DNA of 64,000 nucleotides from Spirochaetota bacterium. GTDB lineage: Bacteria > Spirochaetota > UBA4802 > UBA5368. A program made the position numbers and the translations under genes. The DNA is taken from the NCBI GenBank assembly GCA_004297825.1, contig SCSX01000079.1:1-64000 (forward strand), written 5' to 3'. The stretch's first letter is position 1. Each line of letters begins with the position of its first letter. Shown in pieces: positions 32,649 to 40,249 of this stretch. Under the pieces are notes generated by a model. It saw only the letters and a list, made by a program, of their open reading frames with translations, ran no database searches and had not been told where the DNA came from.

Positions 32649-33167
32649 GTGAAAGATCGATTTAAAAATTTGATCAATGCCTTGGGTATGTCCAATACCG
32701 ATTTGGCAGCAGAGCTGAGACTCACGAAAGGGTCTATCTCTGATATTTTATATGGGCGGGTTAAACAGGTTTCCGGGCCGGTCGTTGAGCTGCTTAAAAT
32801 AAAATTTAATGTAAACCCGGACTGGCTCCTTACCGGCGAAGGGGACATGTTCCTTCCTGGAAAAGGCCAGGCTTCACCCGCCCAGCAGCCCCCCCACATC
32901 ATCAACCACAACGGAACCGACTACGGGGTAATCGACGGAAGCGCGGATAACTTCCCGGAGATCACGCGGATCGAGCAGATCGCGCGCACCGGCTGGTTCC
33001 GGGAACTTTCCACGGATAAGAAATTTATCATAGCCGCGATTGACGAGATTACGGACACGGAGTACCTGCGTGACCTCAAAGGAGCGCTCTCTTTTAAGGT
33101 CCAGGGAGACAGAATGAAAAAGGAGCATCCCGAGAAACCACTCCGTCAAAAGGGGGAAACTGGTTAA
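32649..33167 (+). CDS. cI-like phage repressor without peptidase domain
   Basis: A 172-residue protein with an N-terminal XRE/CI helix-turn-helix (LINALGMSNTDLAAELRLTK, GSISDILYGR) and the phage-typical NPDWLLTGEGDMF segment. The C-terminal half is acidic and helical; the LexA-like S24 peptidase is absent, so induction cannot be by RecA-aided self-cleavage of this protein. It starts with GTG. It is divergent from the early operon, with the shared operators between. Confidence 0.8.
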   Translation: MKDRFKNLINALGMSNTDLAAELRLTKGSISDILYGRVKQVSGPVVELLKIKFNVNPDWLLTGEGDMFLPGKGQASPAQQPPHIINHNGTDYGVIDGSADNFPEITRIEQIARTGWFRELSTDKKFIIAAIDEITDTEYLRDLKGALSFKVQGDRMKKEHPEKPLRQKGETG

Positions 33168-33235
33168 CGGGTGGCCTACACGATTCGCTATTATCGGTTT
33201 CGGCATGTTGAGTAGGCTTATTGTATTACAATTCA

Positions 33236-33241
33236 TATAAT
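33236..33241 (+). promoter_or_regulatory. Candidate -10 box for the accessory cassette
   Basis: A perfect TATAAT stands 60 bp before the first cassette gene in the 136-bp gap after the repressor. There is no good -35 at 16-18 bp, so it may need an activator or be weak. Confidence 0.35.
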
Positions 33242-33303
33242 GGTCCCAACCTCAAATTGCGGATAACGTCTGAAGCGTAACCATAAAAACACCTGGAGGC
33301 GTG

Positions 33304-33744
33304 ATGAAAGGCGGGAAGACCAATGCGAGAGAAAAAGAACTCATTCGGCGAGCAATCATCCTTCGGAAAAGCTATAATTTCTGGGGACAAGCATTAGTAA
33401 CAAAATACTTGCGTCATTTAAAAACGATTGTCGACGATGTTATTATCAGCGCTAACCAGTCTGAAATTGAAAGTCGGATTTATTCCTGGATCGAAATAGG
33501 AGATCCCCGGCTTGAGGTATTCAATAAAGTAAACCAACAGGCTGAAGCGGAAAAAGCAAGAACCGCCCAGATAATGTCAATACCAGCCGGTGTGCGATCA
33601 AAAATTGAGAGGGTGATAAGAGTTATAGAAGAGATACCATATGATCCAGTCGGAGCTGGTCCATGGGGAGATCCTAAAATCGTATATGTAAAACGCAATG
33701 AGTCCATTGTGGAGATTTGGTTAGGGAAAAATCGGAAAAGATAG
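33304..33744 (+). CDS. Accessory-cassette gene 1, unknown function
   Basis: About 146 residues, basic and mostly helical (GGKTNAREKELIRRAIILRK, FWGQALVTKYLRHLKTIVDD; later RSKIERVIRVIEEIPYDPVG). There is no signal or membrane segment. GGAGG precedes ATG 33304 (GTG 33301 also possible). The DNA is AT-richer than the phage structural genes, a sign of separate origin. It overlaps the next gene by 28 bp, so the three cassette genes are one unit. No family is recognised. Confidence 0.6.
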   Translation: MKGGKTNAREKELIRRAIILRKSYNFWGQALVTKYLRHLKTIVDDVIISANQSEIESRIYSWIEIGDPRLEVFNKVNQQAEAEKARTAQIMSIPAGVRSKIERVIRVIEEIPYDPVGAGPWGDPKIVYVKRNESIVEIWLGKNRKR

Positions 33745-34520
33745 GCCATGCAAAAATCGATATCACCGACAGGCATGATGAAATAATCGAAGCGCTACGT
33801 GAAATGGTGAGCCCCGATTCCGAGGAAATGACGTATATCCGTAAATTATCGATTGAGTATGCTGCCGTGTCCAGGATCGTGAATATCGTTTGGTACGATC
33901 TCTCACGACAAACGATCACGGTTTCGACCGATCAGCCCAAGTTGATCGATCCCGACGACGATGACAAAATGGAAGTCCGCCCGGAAGAGAGGCTGCCGGG
34001 GATTCTTATAAACGCATTTAAAAAAAGCGGAATTGATTTTAGCGATGACGAAATAGCAGAAATTCAGTCACATAAAAAAATCAATCGAGAGACCCTCCGC
34101 AACGTAGTAGCCAGGGAGAATGCCGACACGCTTCTAATTCCGATGAAGATTGAATTTAAACTTGAAGCTGGCGATCTTTCGGAAGTGGCTATTGATAAAT
34201 TCGACAAACTCACTCCCCCCAGGCTCAAGCCGGTGGTTAAAAGCTATCATTCTGACCATAGTACATTCGAAGGTTTCCTTGCGGCCAATCCTGACTTTGA
34301 CGCGTTTAATAATGGGAAGGTCATAAAAGCGGTCCTGAACATGGAGAACATTCAAACGATCGGCCGTGGTTTCATCATTTTTTTATTCAATGCCGATAAT
34401 GAACTTGAATCGGCACGCATAGTTTGTAATATATCCACAGGTTCAGTCCGAGTGATGGTGGAGAAAGGAAGCAATATTCATGAAAGAGTATATCAAGAAC
34501 TGGATTCGATTTTTTCATGA
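33717..34520 (+). CDS. Accessory-cassette gene 2, unknown function
   Basis: About 267 residues with a TTG start (a later start is possible). The N-terminal half is charged and helical (ITDRHDEIIEALREMVSPDS; PEERLPGILINAFKKSGIDF). The C-terminal half alternates strands and helices (DTLLIPMKIEFKLEAGD; GRGFIIFLFNADNELESARI). There are no transmembrane segments, and no nuclease or TIR motif is visible. It overlaps the cyclase-like gene by 41 bp, implying co-translation; it may be its partner or effector. Confidence 0.65.
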   Translation: MVREKSEKIGHAKIDITDRHDEIIEALREMVSPDSEEMTYIRKLSIEYAAVSRIVNIVWYDLSRQTITVSTDQPKLIDPDDDDKMEVRPEERLPGILINAFKKSGIDFSDDEIAEIQSHKKINRETLRNVVARENADTLLIPMKIEFKLEAGDLSEVAIDKFDKLTPPRLKPVVKSYHSDHSTFEGFLAANPDFDAFNNGKVIKAVLNMENIQTIGRGFIIFLFNADNELESARIVCNISTGSVRVMVEKGSNIHERVYQELDSIFS

Positions 34521-35472
34521 CTCCAAAGACAACCCGGATAACCTTTATGCTCTCTTTGAATATATAAGCCACTTTAATGCAGGGGCGTTCCTGACTTTTA
34601 ACGATGTAAAGAACAATATCCGTGGCGGAGATATTCCCGTCGCTAGCATCATTAAATCCTTAATATCAACCGGTCTGTTATCCGAAGATTCGAAATGTCC
34701 CGATTGTGGATCGTCGTTCGATTTTCCATACGAAAATCCGATACCCGATGTTTTGGAGTGCAGCCACTGCCACTCCGACATTCCCGTGAAAAGAATTTCC
34801 TTTTTACAAGTTACCGATCAGGCATCGTATAAATCACTCATCGTCAAAAAGCTCGAGGACGAATCCTACGAATTGAACGCCGAGCTACTGTCCCAGATCG
34901 GCAGGTCGCAGGAATATTTGATATTCGTTATTTCAGACATCGAAGGCAGCGAGCTTCTTCAAAAGTCCGACAACGAAATTTACAACGCGCACCTCGGCTA
35001 CCTGTGGCAAATGTGGCCACGCTTGTTCCGATTTAGCAGCAGGGTATATCTTCCTATTCTTGCGCGCGGTGATGCGGTATCCGCTGTTTTCTCTGATATG
35101 AATGACGCCATATCGGTCATTCTACGAATACCGGAGGAGCTGAAGAAACGGGAATCGCTGCGCTTGAAGATATATGTTGAGCTGATTCCTTTTTCCGCGC
35201 ATGACAGAAAAGGTTTTCAGCGAAGTCTCGACCGGCGCTGGGATTTGAACACGCCAGCGGTTACCGATACATTCAGGATCTCAGGTGGGATAAAGCCAAA
35301 AAACTGGGAGAATGCACCTCCACATTGTGTGAAACTTGTGTTTCTCAATAATGCCATGTCCTCTGTAAAAGGGGACCAGCGCTTTTCTAATTTCATAGCA
35401 GAAAAGTACTCATTTAAAAGCAAGCATGAAGTAATTACTTATGAAGGTCAATTCCTTGCTGGTGTCCTTTAA
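34480..35472 (+). CDS. Zinc-ribbon protein with class III nucleotide-cyclase-like domain
   Basis: A 330-residue protein in three parts. Residues 1-70 look like a winged helix (FLTFNDVKNNIRGG, SIIKSLISTGLLSED). Residues 73-97 form a four-Cys ribbon (CPDC, CSHC). Residues 145-330 resemble the class III cyclase fold: strand 1 with LIFVISDIEGSELLQKS (D153, as in the ..TDIEGST.. motif) and the metal hairpin LARGDAVSAVF (D198). Then LRLKIYVELIP and PAVTDTFRIS stand in the place of the substrate and transition-state strand-helix. Both metal aspartates are present. The cyclase role is inferred from these motifs. Related cyclases make cCMP/cUMP in Pycsar anti-phage systems. Confidence 0.65.
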   Translation: MKEYIKNWIRFFHDSKDNPDNLYALFEYISHFNAGAFLTFNDVKNNIRGGDIPVASIIKSLISTGLLSEDSKCPDCGSSFDFPYENPIPDVLECSHCHSDIPVKRISFLQVTDQASYKSLIVKKLEDESYELNAELLSQIGRSQEYLIFVISDIEGSELLQKSDNEIYNAHLGYLWQMWPRLFRFSSRVYLPILARGDAVSAVFSDMNDAISVILRIPEELKKRESLRLKIYVELIPFSAHDRKGFQRSLDRRWDLNTPAVTDTFRISGGIKPKNWENAPPHCVKLVFLNNAMSSVKGDQRFSNFIAEKYSFKSKHEVITYEGQFLAGVL

Positions 35473-35493
35473 ATGATTACCCTCCCTTTTCGA

Positions 35494-35524
35494 CTTGACA
35501 TTTAGTCAAGATATTTCATACCAT
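35494..35524 (+). promoter_or_regulatory. Promoter with palindrome over its -35 box
   Basis: TTGACA (35,495-35,500), 18 bp, TACCAT (35,519-35,524). CTTGAC-ATTTA-GTCAAG (35,494-35,510) is a perfect palindrome covering the -35. Transcription would begin next to the ATG at 35,532, giving an almost leaderless message for the HTH gene. Confidence 0.55.
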
Positions 35525-35531
35525 CAAATGC

Positions 35532-35732
35532 ATGCATGAAAAGGACGACCTCCTGCGCCCCGTCGAGGTTGCGGTCAAGCTGAAGATCAGCTCCCGCACC
35601 CTGGCGAATTACCGGCGAATCGGCCGGATCAAGTTCTACCAGCTCTCCCAGCGCACCTTCCGGTATCACCCCTTGGACGTCGAGCTTTTCATTGAATCGA
35701 CCCGCCAAGAGTCTCAGCTCTCTCTTTTTTAA
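35532..35732 (+). CDS. MerR/excisionase-like HTH protein
   Basis: A 66-residue winged-helix protein of the HTH_17 type: LLRPVEVAVKLKISSRTLAN, YRRIGRIKFYQLSQRTFRYH, ending with acidic DVELFIES. It stands at the head of the rightward region, before the late genes, where Mu has its Mor/C activators, and no other activator candidate is seen. It may control late transcription. ATGs at 35,528 and 35,536 exist, but only 35,532 is in frame. Confidence 0.75.
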   Translation: MHEKDDLLRPVEVAVKLKISSRTLANYRRIGRIKFYQLSQRTFRYHPLDVELFIESTRQESQLSLF

Positions 35733-35739
35733 AAAAGAT

Positions 35740-35771
35740 CGGAAATAACGGAATCAACGGAAATAACGGAA
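35740..35771 (+). repeat. Tandem iteron-like repeat CGGAAATAACGGAA
   Basis: The 14-mer occurs at 35,740-35,753 and 35,758-35,771, an 18-bp period, with ACGGAA also between. It follows the HTH gene and precedes the late operon. It may be an activator-binding site. The rest of the 223-bp gap (35,733-35,955) has no gene. Confidence 0.6.
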
Positions 35772-35907
35772 AGTACGACCTTGCGTCCTTTCCCGCCCTT
35801 CCGTACTGTCCAATCACTATATTGGTTATGGCTCGCGCCGTTCGTTCATATGGGCGGCACTTTTTTTGAAACCCATTTAAGGATCTGGATAGGATCAGAC
35901 TTGCGAA

Positions 35908-35944
35908 GCCGGATCACCCAGATGTCACAGTCGGGTGATCCGGC
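35908..35944 (+). other. Perfect 12-bp hairpin ahead of the late operon
   Basis: GCCGGATCACCC (35,908-35,919) pairs exactly with GGGTGATCCGGC (35,933-35,944) around a 13-nt loop. It ends 11 bp before the first late ATG. There is no T tract after it, so an operator or RNA structure controlling the late message is more likely than a terminator. Confidence 0.6.
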
Positions 35945-35955
35945 AGGGTTTAATC

Positions 35956-36231
35956 ATGAGGGTGCGCATGGAGCTTATCAAGGACGCTTCGGGAGCGGTT
36001 GTAGCCGCCGGGGGGATGCTCGCCTCGGTAATCGGGTTCTACTTCTGGGTGCGGTATAAGATTAGGCGGCACGACGAAAAATTGAAGGACCACGAGACGC
36101 GGTTATGCACGGTCGAAGGAAACGCGTCGAAAACCGACCGCAAGCTCAATATCATGCACCGGAACCTCGTGAAGCTCATGGAGCACCAGAAGGTCGAGCC
36201 CGTGAAAGACCTTTTTGAAAACGAGAGGTAA
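35956..36231 (+). CDS. Small membrane protein with coiled coil (DUF2730-like)
   Basis: About 91 residues: one transmembrane segment (AVVAAGGMLASVIGFYFWVR) and a charged coiled-coil tail (LKDHETRLCTVEGNASKTDR). The size, position before the terminase genes and tail are like the small membrane protein found there in Mu-like phages; a holin or spanin role is possible. ATG 35,968 is an alternative start with GAGGG upstream. Confidence 0.6.
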   Translation: MRVRMELIKDASGAVVAAGGMLASVIGFYFWVRYKIRRHDEKLKDHETRLCTVEGNASKTDRKLNIMHRNLVKLMEHQKVEPVKDLFENER

Positions 36232-36234
36232 TGT

Positions 36235-36669
36235 ATGAGAACGCGAATCAAGACGCAGCCGAAACCCGACACGAAGACCATGATGAAGGAGGCGGCGGCG
36301 CTTCCGGTCTTCAACGAAAAGCCGAAACCGGGACGGATTCGTCCTTTCTATTTTTGGACAGCGAAGGGAGGCGCGTTTTCGAAACGCGGGTTCTTCTTCT
36401 CGCTCTTCGCCTTCATCGCGATCCTGTATATCGTCATCTGCGCGAGCGGCCTGATCACCTTTAGCGACGGCCTGGGCGCGTTCATCCTGGGATGCAATGC
36501 CGCGTTCGGTCTCAACTACTTCAAGAACGAGGCGAACAAACGGGAAATGTTTCCCTGGTCCCCTGATTTCAGCCAACCGCTGGGGAGTGATATCCGACCC
36601 TCCCAGCCCTGGAACACCTCTGCGGCGGCTTCGCGGCCCGCGGCTAAACACCCCAGGGCGGTGTCGTAG
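36235..36669 (+). CDS. Phage membrane protein (holin-region)
   Basis: A 144-residue protein with a basic N-terminus, two hydrophobic segments (GFFFSLFAFIAILYIVICAS and FSDGLGAFILGCNAAFGLNY) and a polar Pro/Ala-rich tail. It lies 3 bp after the previous gene and abuts the small terminase. In Mu-like phages the lysis genes are found here, so it may be a holin. Confidence 0.6.
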   Translation: MRTRIKTQPKPDTKTMMKEAAALPVFNEKPKPGRIRPFYFWTAKGGAFSKRGFFFSLFAFIAILYIVICASGLITFSDGLGAFILGCNAAFGLNYFKNEANKREMFPWSPDFSQPLGSDIRPSQPWNTSAAASRPAAKHPRAVS

Positions 36670-37206
36670 ATGTACGACGCGATGACCATCTCCCAGGCGT
36701 TCATGCTCTACTGCCAGGGGCATTCGTTCCGGAAAATTGCGGAGATGCTCAAGTCGCATCCGGGGTGCGAGACGCTCACCCATGGGACGGTAAAGGGCTG
36801 GGCGGAGAAGAAGGATGAGACGGGGCTCACCTGGGAGGATCGTCGCCGGGATTACACCGCGCTCATGCGCGCGGGGGAGAAACAGGCGGTCGTGCGTACA
36901 CAGGAACAGGTCATAGAAGAGACGAGCAGCATCCTCAATGAGATCATCGATGAGATACGCTCCGGGGATCTGGAGTTTAAAACGAAGGACGCGGCCGTGT
37001 ATGCCTTAAAGGCACTCTCAGAATGGCAGCAGAAGATCGTCGACAAGGGGAAGCGCGTCACGGTCGAGGAACAAATGGACATCCTCTTCGAGGTGATGTA
37101 CGAGATCACCGAAGTTTCGCAGGTTCTTTTAAAACACCAGGAGGCCATCCTCCGCAAGTTCCAGGAGCGCACGGCCGAGCGGCTCAGGGAGAAGAATGGA
37201 CGATAG
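36670..37206 (+). CDS. Small terminase subunit / DNA-binding protein (Mu gp27-like)
   Basis: A 178-residue protein with an N-terminal helix-turn-helix (MTISQAFMLYCQGHSFRKIA, EMLKSHPGCETLTHGTVKGW), then a long helical oligomerisation region (VIEETSSILNEIIDEIRSGD; YALKALSEWQQKIVDKGKRV). This is the DUF1804-type layout of small terminases in Mu-like phages. It should recognise the pac site near the phage end. It overlaps the large terminase by 11 bp. Confidence 0.78.
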   Translation: MYDAMTISQAFMLYCQGHSFRKIAEMLKSHPGCETLTHGTVKGWAEKKDETGLTWEDRRRDYTALMRAGEKQAVVRTQEQVIEETSSILNEIIDEIRSGDLEFKTKDAAVYALKALSEWQQKIVDKGKRVTVEEQMDILFEVMYEITEVSQVLLKHQEAILRKFQERTAERLREKNGR

Positions 37207-38812
37207 CGTATTCGAGATCGCCTCGAAGGCGTTCCAGAAGCGCTTCGTAACCGCCGACTTCCTGGAATGGTGCCAGCGCTACATCCGCATTCCGATTCGG
37301 GGGGCGCTTGTCCCGTTCTCGCTCGAAGGCCATGAGTACATGCGGGAGATTTTCGCGCTGGGCGAGGTTCCGCGCCTCACCTTCCAGAAGGCGGCGCAGA
37401 TGATCATCTCCACATACTGCCTGCTGCGCTCGCTCTATCTCATGGACCGATACGCCATGAAGGTGGTGTATTACTTCCCGACCGATGAAGACGTCCAGGA
37501 CTTCTCGCAGGATCGGTGCAACACGATCATCGACAACTCGGATCACCTTTCCGAAAAGATGCGCTACGACCGCGCCGACAACCTGGGCCTCAAGCAGATG
37601 GGTAACTCGTCGCTCTACTTCCGCGGCGTATGGACGAAGCGGAAGGTCAAGAGCATAGACGCCGATATGCTGGTGAAAGATGAGATCGACGAAGCGGACC
37701 AAGAAAACCTGATCTTTGCCGAGGACCGTCTCCTTCATTCGCACTTCGGATGGATTCTTGAGCTCTCGCAGCCCTCGCGCCCGGACTACGGCATCAACCG
37801 GAGTTTCAAGGCGTCGGACCAGCGTTACTGGCATGTAAAGTGTCCGGCCTGCGGGCGCTGGAACAACGTGGTCGAGAGCTTTCCCAGGAACCTCATGCAT
37901 AAGGGAAAGGGAGAGAAGCTCACGGCCTGGGTCGGCTGCACCCATTGCAGGCGGAAACTCGATACGACGCGCGGCGTCTGGGTGCCCAAGTATCCGGATC
38001 GCTCAAAGGAGCATGTCGGGTTTTTACCGAGCCAGTTGTTCTCGAGCACGGTGACGCCCACGTTCATCTATAACAAACTCCTGAAAGCGGTGTTGTCGAG
38101 CGAGAAGAAGAACCTCTGGATATCGATCGTAGGGGTGCCTTATAGGGATTCGGAGATGTGTCCCTTTACATCGGAGTTCGTCACCGAGGCCGAAGGAAAG
38201 CATGGCTTCGAGAAGCGCGCGCACTCGAGTTTCATGGGGATCGACGTGGGCGACGTGTGCCACGTGAGCGTCTGGGGGTGGACGGGGGCGAGGCTCAGGC
38301 TCATTCACTGCGAGGAGGTCCTCGCCGATGATGAGGCGCGGTTCCATCACTTGATCGAGACATTCAACAGCTTCTTCGTGATCGACGCCATGCCTTACAA
38401 GAATCTCTCGAAGCGGCTGTGCCTGAAGTATCCCGGATGGGGAGCCATGCAGTACTTCAAAGGCGCAGCGCTCACCGAGAAGACTGAGGGCGATGACGAA
38501 TACGAGGTGCCGGTCGTGATGCACGATCGCACCGAATCGATAGACGAAATGGCGGGACTTTTCAAAGAGGGTTTTTTCGAATTCCCGAATCCGAAACTGC
38601 TTAAGCCCGGAGAGAGCGAAGTGTACGAGCGCTTCACCGGGCAGCTGAAGAATCTGGAGAAGGAGAAGGTACCCGATAAGCATGGCTATGAACAGGCGGT
38701 CTACAAGAAAAAAGTGGCAAACCATTTCGGCATGTCAATGAACTCGGCGTTCATCGCGTTCAGGATCGGCAAAGGGCATTTCGTCCCGTCGGTGGACCCG
38801 ATTTTCGGATAA
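37196..38812 (+). CDS. Large terminase (packaging ATPase/nuclease)
   Basis: A 538-residue protein. The ATPase half shows a deviant Walker A (QKAAQMIIST), Walker B MLVKDEIDEAD and the SF2-like region FPTDEDVQDFSQDR. The central zinc ribbon is CPACGRW...CTHCRRK. The nuclease half begins with FMGIDVGDV. This is the GpA-like terminase pattern in which the GK of the P-loop is already variable, and here it is wholly lost. It powers headful packaging of the integrated genome. Confidence 0.85.
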   Translation: MDDSVFEIASKAFQKRFVTADFLEWCQRYIRIPIRGALVPFSLEGHEYMREIFALGEVPRLTFQKAAQMIISTYCLLRSLYLMDRYAMKVVYYFPTDEDVQDFSQDRCNTIIDNSDHLSEKMRYDRADNLGLKQMGNSSLYFRGVWTKRKVKSIDADMLVKDEIDEADQENLIFAEDRLLHSHFGWILELSQPSRPDYGINRSFKASDQRYWHVKCPACGRWNNVVESFPRNLMHKGKGEKLTAWVGCTHCRRKLDTTRGVWVPKYPDRSKEHVGFLPSQLFSSTVTPTFIYNKLLKAVLSSEKKNLWISIVGVPYRDSEMCPFTSEFVTEAEGKHGFEKRAHSSFMGIDVGDVCHVSVWGWTGARLRLIHCEEVLADDEARFHHLIETFNSFFVIDAMPYKNLSKRLCLKYPGWGAMQYFKGAALTEKTEGDDEYEVPVVMHDRTESIDEMAGLFKEGFFEFPNPKLLKPGESEVYERFTGQLKNLEKEKVPDKHGYEQAVYKKKVANHFGMSMNSAFIAFRIGKGHFVPSVDPIFG

Positions 38813-38816
38813 GGAT

Positions 38817-40202
38817 ATGAAGGTACGGGATATTACACGATACATCATGCAAAGCGTCTTCGGCAGCGATCCGCGGGTGACGCTCGCCCTGGATGGTGAG
38901 CGCGCGGAGCGCGGCTCGTTTCTCGCGGATCTCCACGGCTACACCCAATTGGGGGGAATTTACCCAGGATACCAGTTCGAGTTTATCGATATCCTTTCCT
39001 GGCTTGCTATCTTTAATCATGATGTGAGCCAGGTGGTGAAGAAGATCGTTTCGCTCGGCAATGTGGGGCATAGCCTGGAGATAACCGGGAGCGAACTCGC
39101 CACACAGGCGGCGCTGAACGAGCTGAACCTCCTCGCGCGCGAGGCCTTCCCCAACAACGCCGGGGCGGACGGATTCATCAATCAGCAATTCAGGCAGATC
39201 ATCGTGAAGGGTGCGCTCTGCCAGGAGACCGTTCCGTCTTTGGGACTGAATGAGGTGGAGGAAGTGTACCAGGTGAAGACCTCCACGATACGATTCAAAT
39301 TTGAGGACAACCGGTACGTGCCGTATCAGCAGGCGGGATTAAAGCAGATCAAACTTAACACGGAGACCTTCAGCTATATTCCCCTCTTTACCGAGGAGGA
39401 CAATCCTTACGCAATTCCTCCTTTCCTTTCGGCTCTTAGGATGATTATGCGCCAGGACAAGCAATGGGCAGGGATCGATGAGTTCACCGCGCTCTGGGGG
39501 ATACTCGGATTTACGCACATGACGGTTGAGCTCAAGCCGAAGCTCGGTGAGGCGGAGAACGAATTCCGGGAGCGCGCCAGGAAGGAGCTTGAGCGCTACT
39601 ACGAGATGTATCAGAAGAATATGAAGCGCGGCCTCGCGATCACGGGACCGAACGTCACCCTGGAACATAAAGCGATCTCGAAAAATGCGGGGCAGATGAA
39701 GGACGTCATGGAGCTCACACACCAGGCGCTCACCTCTGGATTGAATATGGACCCGGCGCTCATGGGATACGCGTACTCGACGACCGAGACGTACGCCACG
39801 GTGTGCTATCAGACGCTCCTGGGAGAGATTGCGAATATCCGGCGCATCGTGAAGCGGGCGAACGAGCATACGTACAATCTGGACCTGGTGCTCAAGCGGA
39901 TCCCGGCGACGTGCTCCATGAGCTTCGATCCCGCGCCCTCGCTCAATCAGAAGGATGAGCAGGAGGCCAAGAAGATCGGTCAGGGGATGGTAATCGAGCG
40001 AATGGACAAGAAGATTATCTCCCCCGACGAGGCTGCGCGCGAATTGGGATATGAAAAGGCGTACGGCGAAAGCGCTGAAAGCGCACCGGCACAATTCGTT
40101 AAATTTCGCTTTGACCGGTCCAAGGGCAGATATGTGTTCACTCGTCCGAGCGTGAATGTAGAACTGGCGAAAAAAAAAACGGAGATGATTACGAGCGGAT
40201 AA
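38817..40202 (+). CDS. Portal protein (Mu gp29-like)
   Basis: A 461-residue protein with the portal pattern: long wing and stem helices (ERARKELERYYEMYQKNMKR), the clip/crown region EITQ-like TLEHKAISKNAGQMKDVMEL, and the C-terminal SPDEAARELGYEKAYG. It forms the dodecameric DNA channel at the capsid vertex. Near its 3' end a run of ten A (40,170-40,179) permits a -1 shift into the following gene. Confidence 0.82.
   Translation: MKVRDITRYIMQSVFGSDPRVTLALDGERAERGSFLADLHGYTQLGGIYPGYQFEFIDILSWLAIFNHDVSQVVKKIVSLGNVGHSLEITGSELATQAALNELNLLAREAFPNNAGADGFINQQFRQIIVKGALCQETVPSLGLNEVEEVYQVKTSTIRFKFEDNRYVPYQQAGLKQIKLNTETFSYIPLFTEEDNPYAIPPFLSALRMIMRQDKQWAGIDEFTALWGILGFTHMTVELKPKLGEAENEFRERARKELERYYEMYQKNMKRGLAITGPNVTLEHKAISKNAGQMKDVMELTHQALTSGLNMDPALMGYAYSTTETYATVCYQTLLGEIANIRRIVKRANEHTYNLDLVLKRIPATCSMSFDPAPSLNQKDEQEAKKIGQGMVIERMDKKIISPDEAARELGYEKAYGESAESAPAQFVKFRFDRSKGRYVFTRPSVNVELAKKKTEMITSG
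40170..40179 (+). promoter_or_regulatory. A10 slippery run joining portal to head-morphogenesis frame
   Basis: In the portal frame the codons are GCG-AAA-AAA-AAA-ACG, so A-AAA-AAA at 40,172-40,178 is in phase for a -1 slip. The -1 frame continues AAC-GGA-GAT-GAT-TAC (NGDDYERITELEEGYFSAFF) straight into the downstream gene with no stop. Either a programmed frameshift or a homopolymer length error would explain it. Confidence 0.5.
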
Positions 40203-40249
40203 CCGAGCTCGAAGAAGGGTATTTTTCCGCGTTCTTTGAAATCTATCGT

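Noticed and set aside
35502-35708. Leftward 68-residue frame opposite the small HTH gene
   Set aside because: Lacks a ribosome site, and the rightward frame has a clear MerR/excisionase-type HTH.
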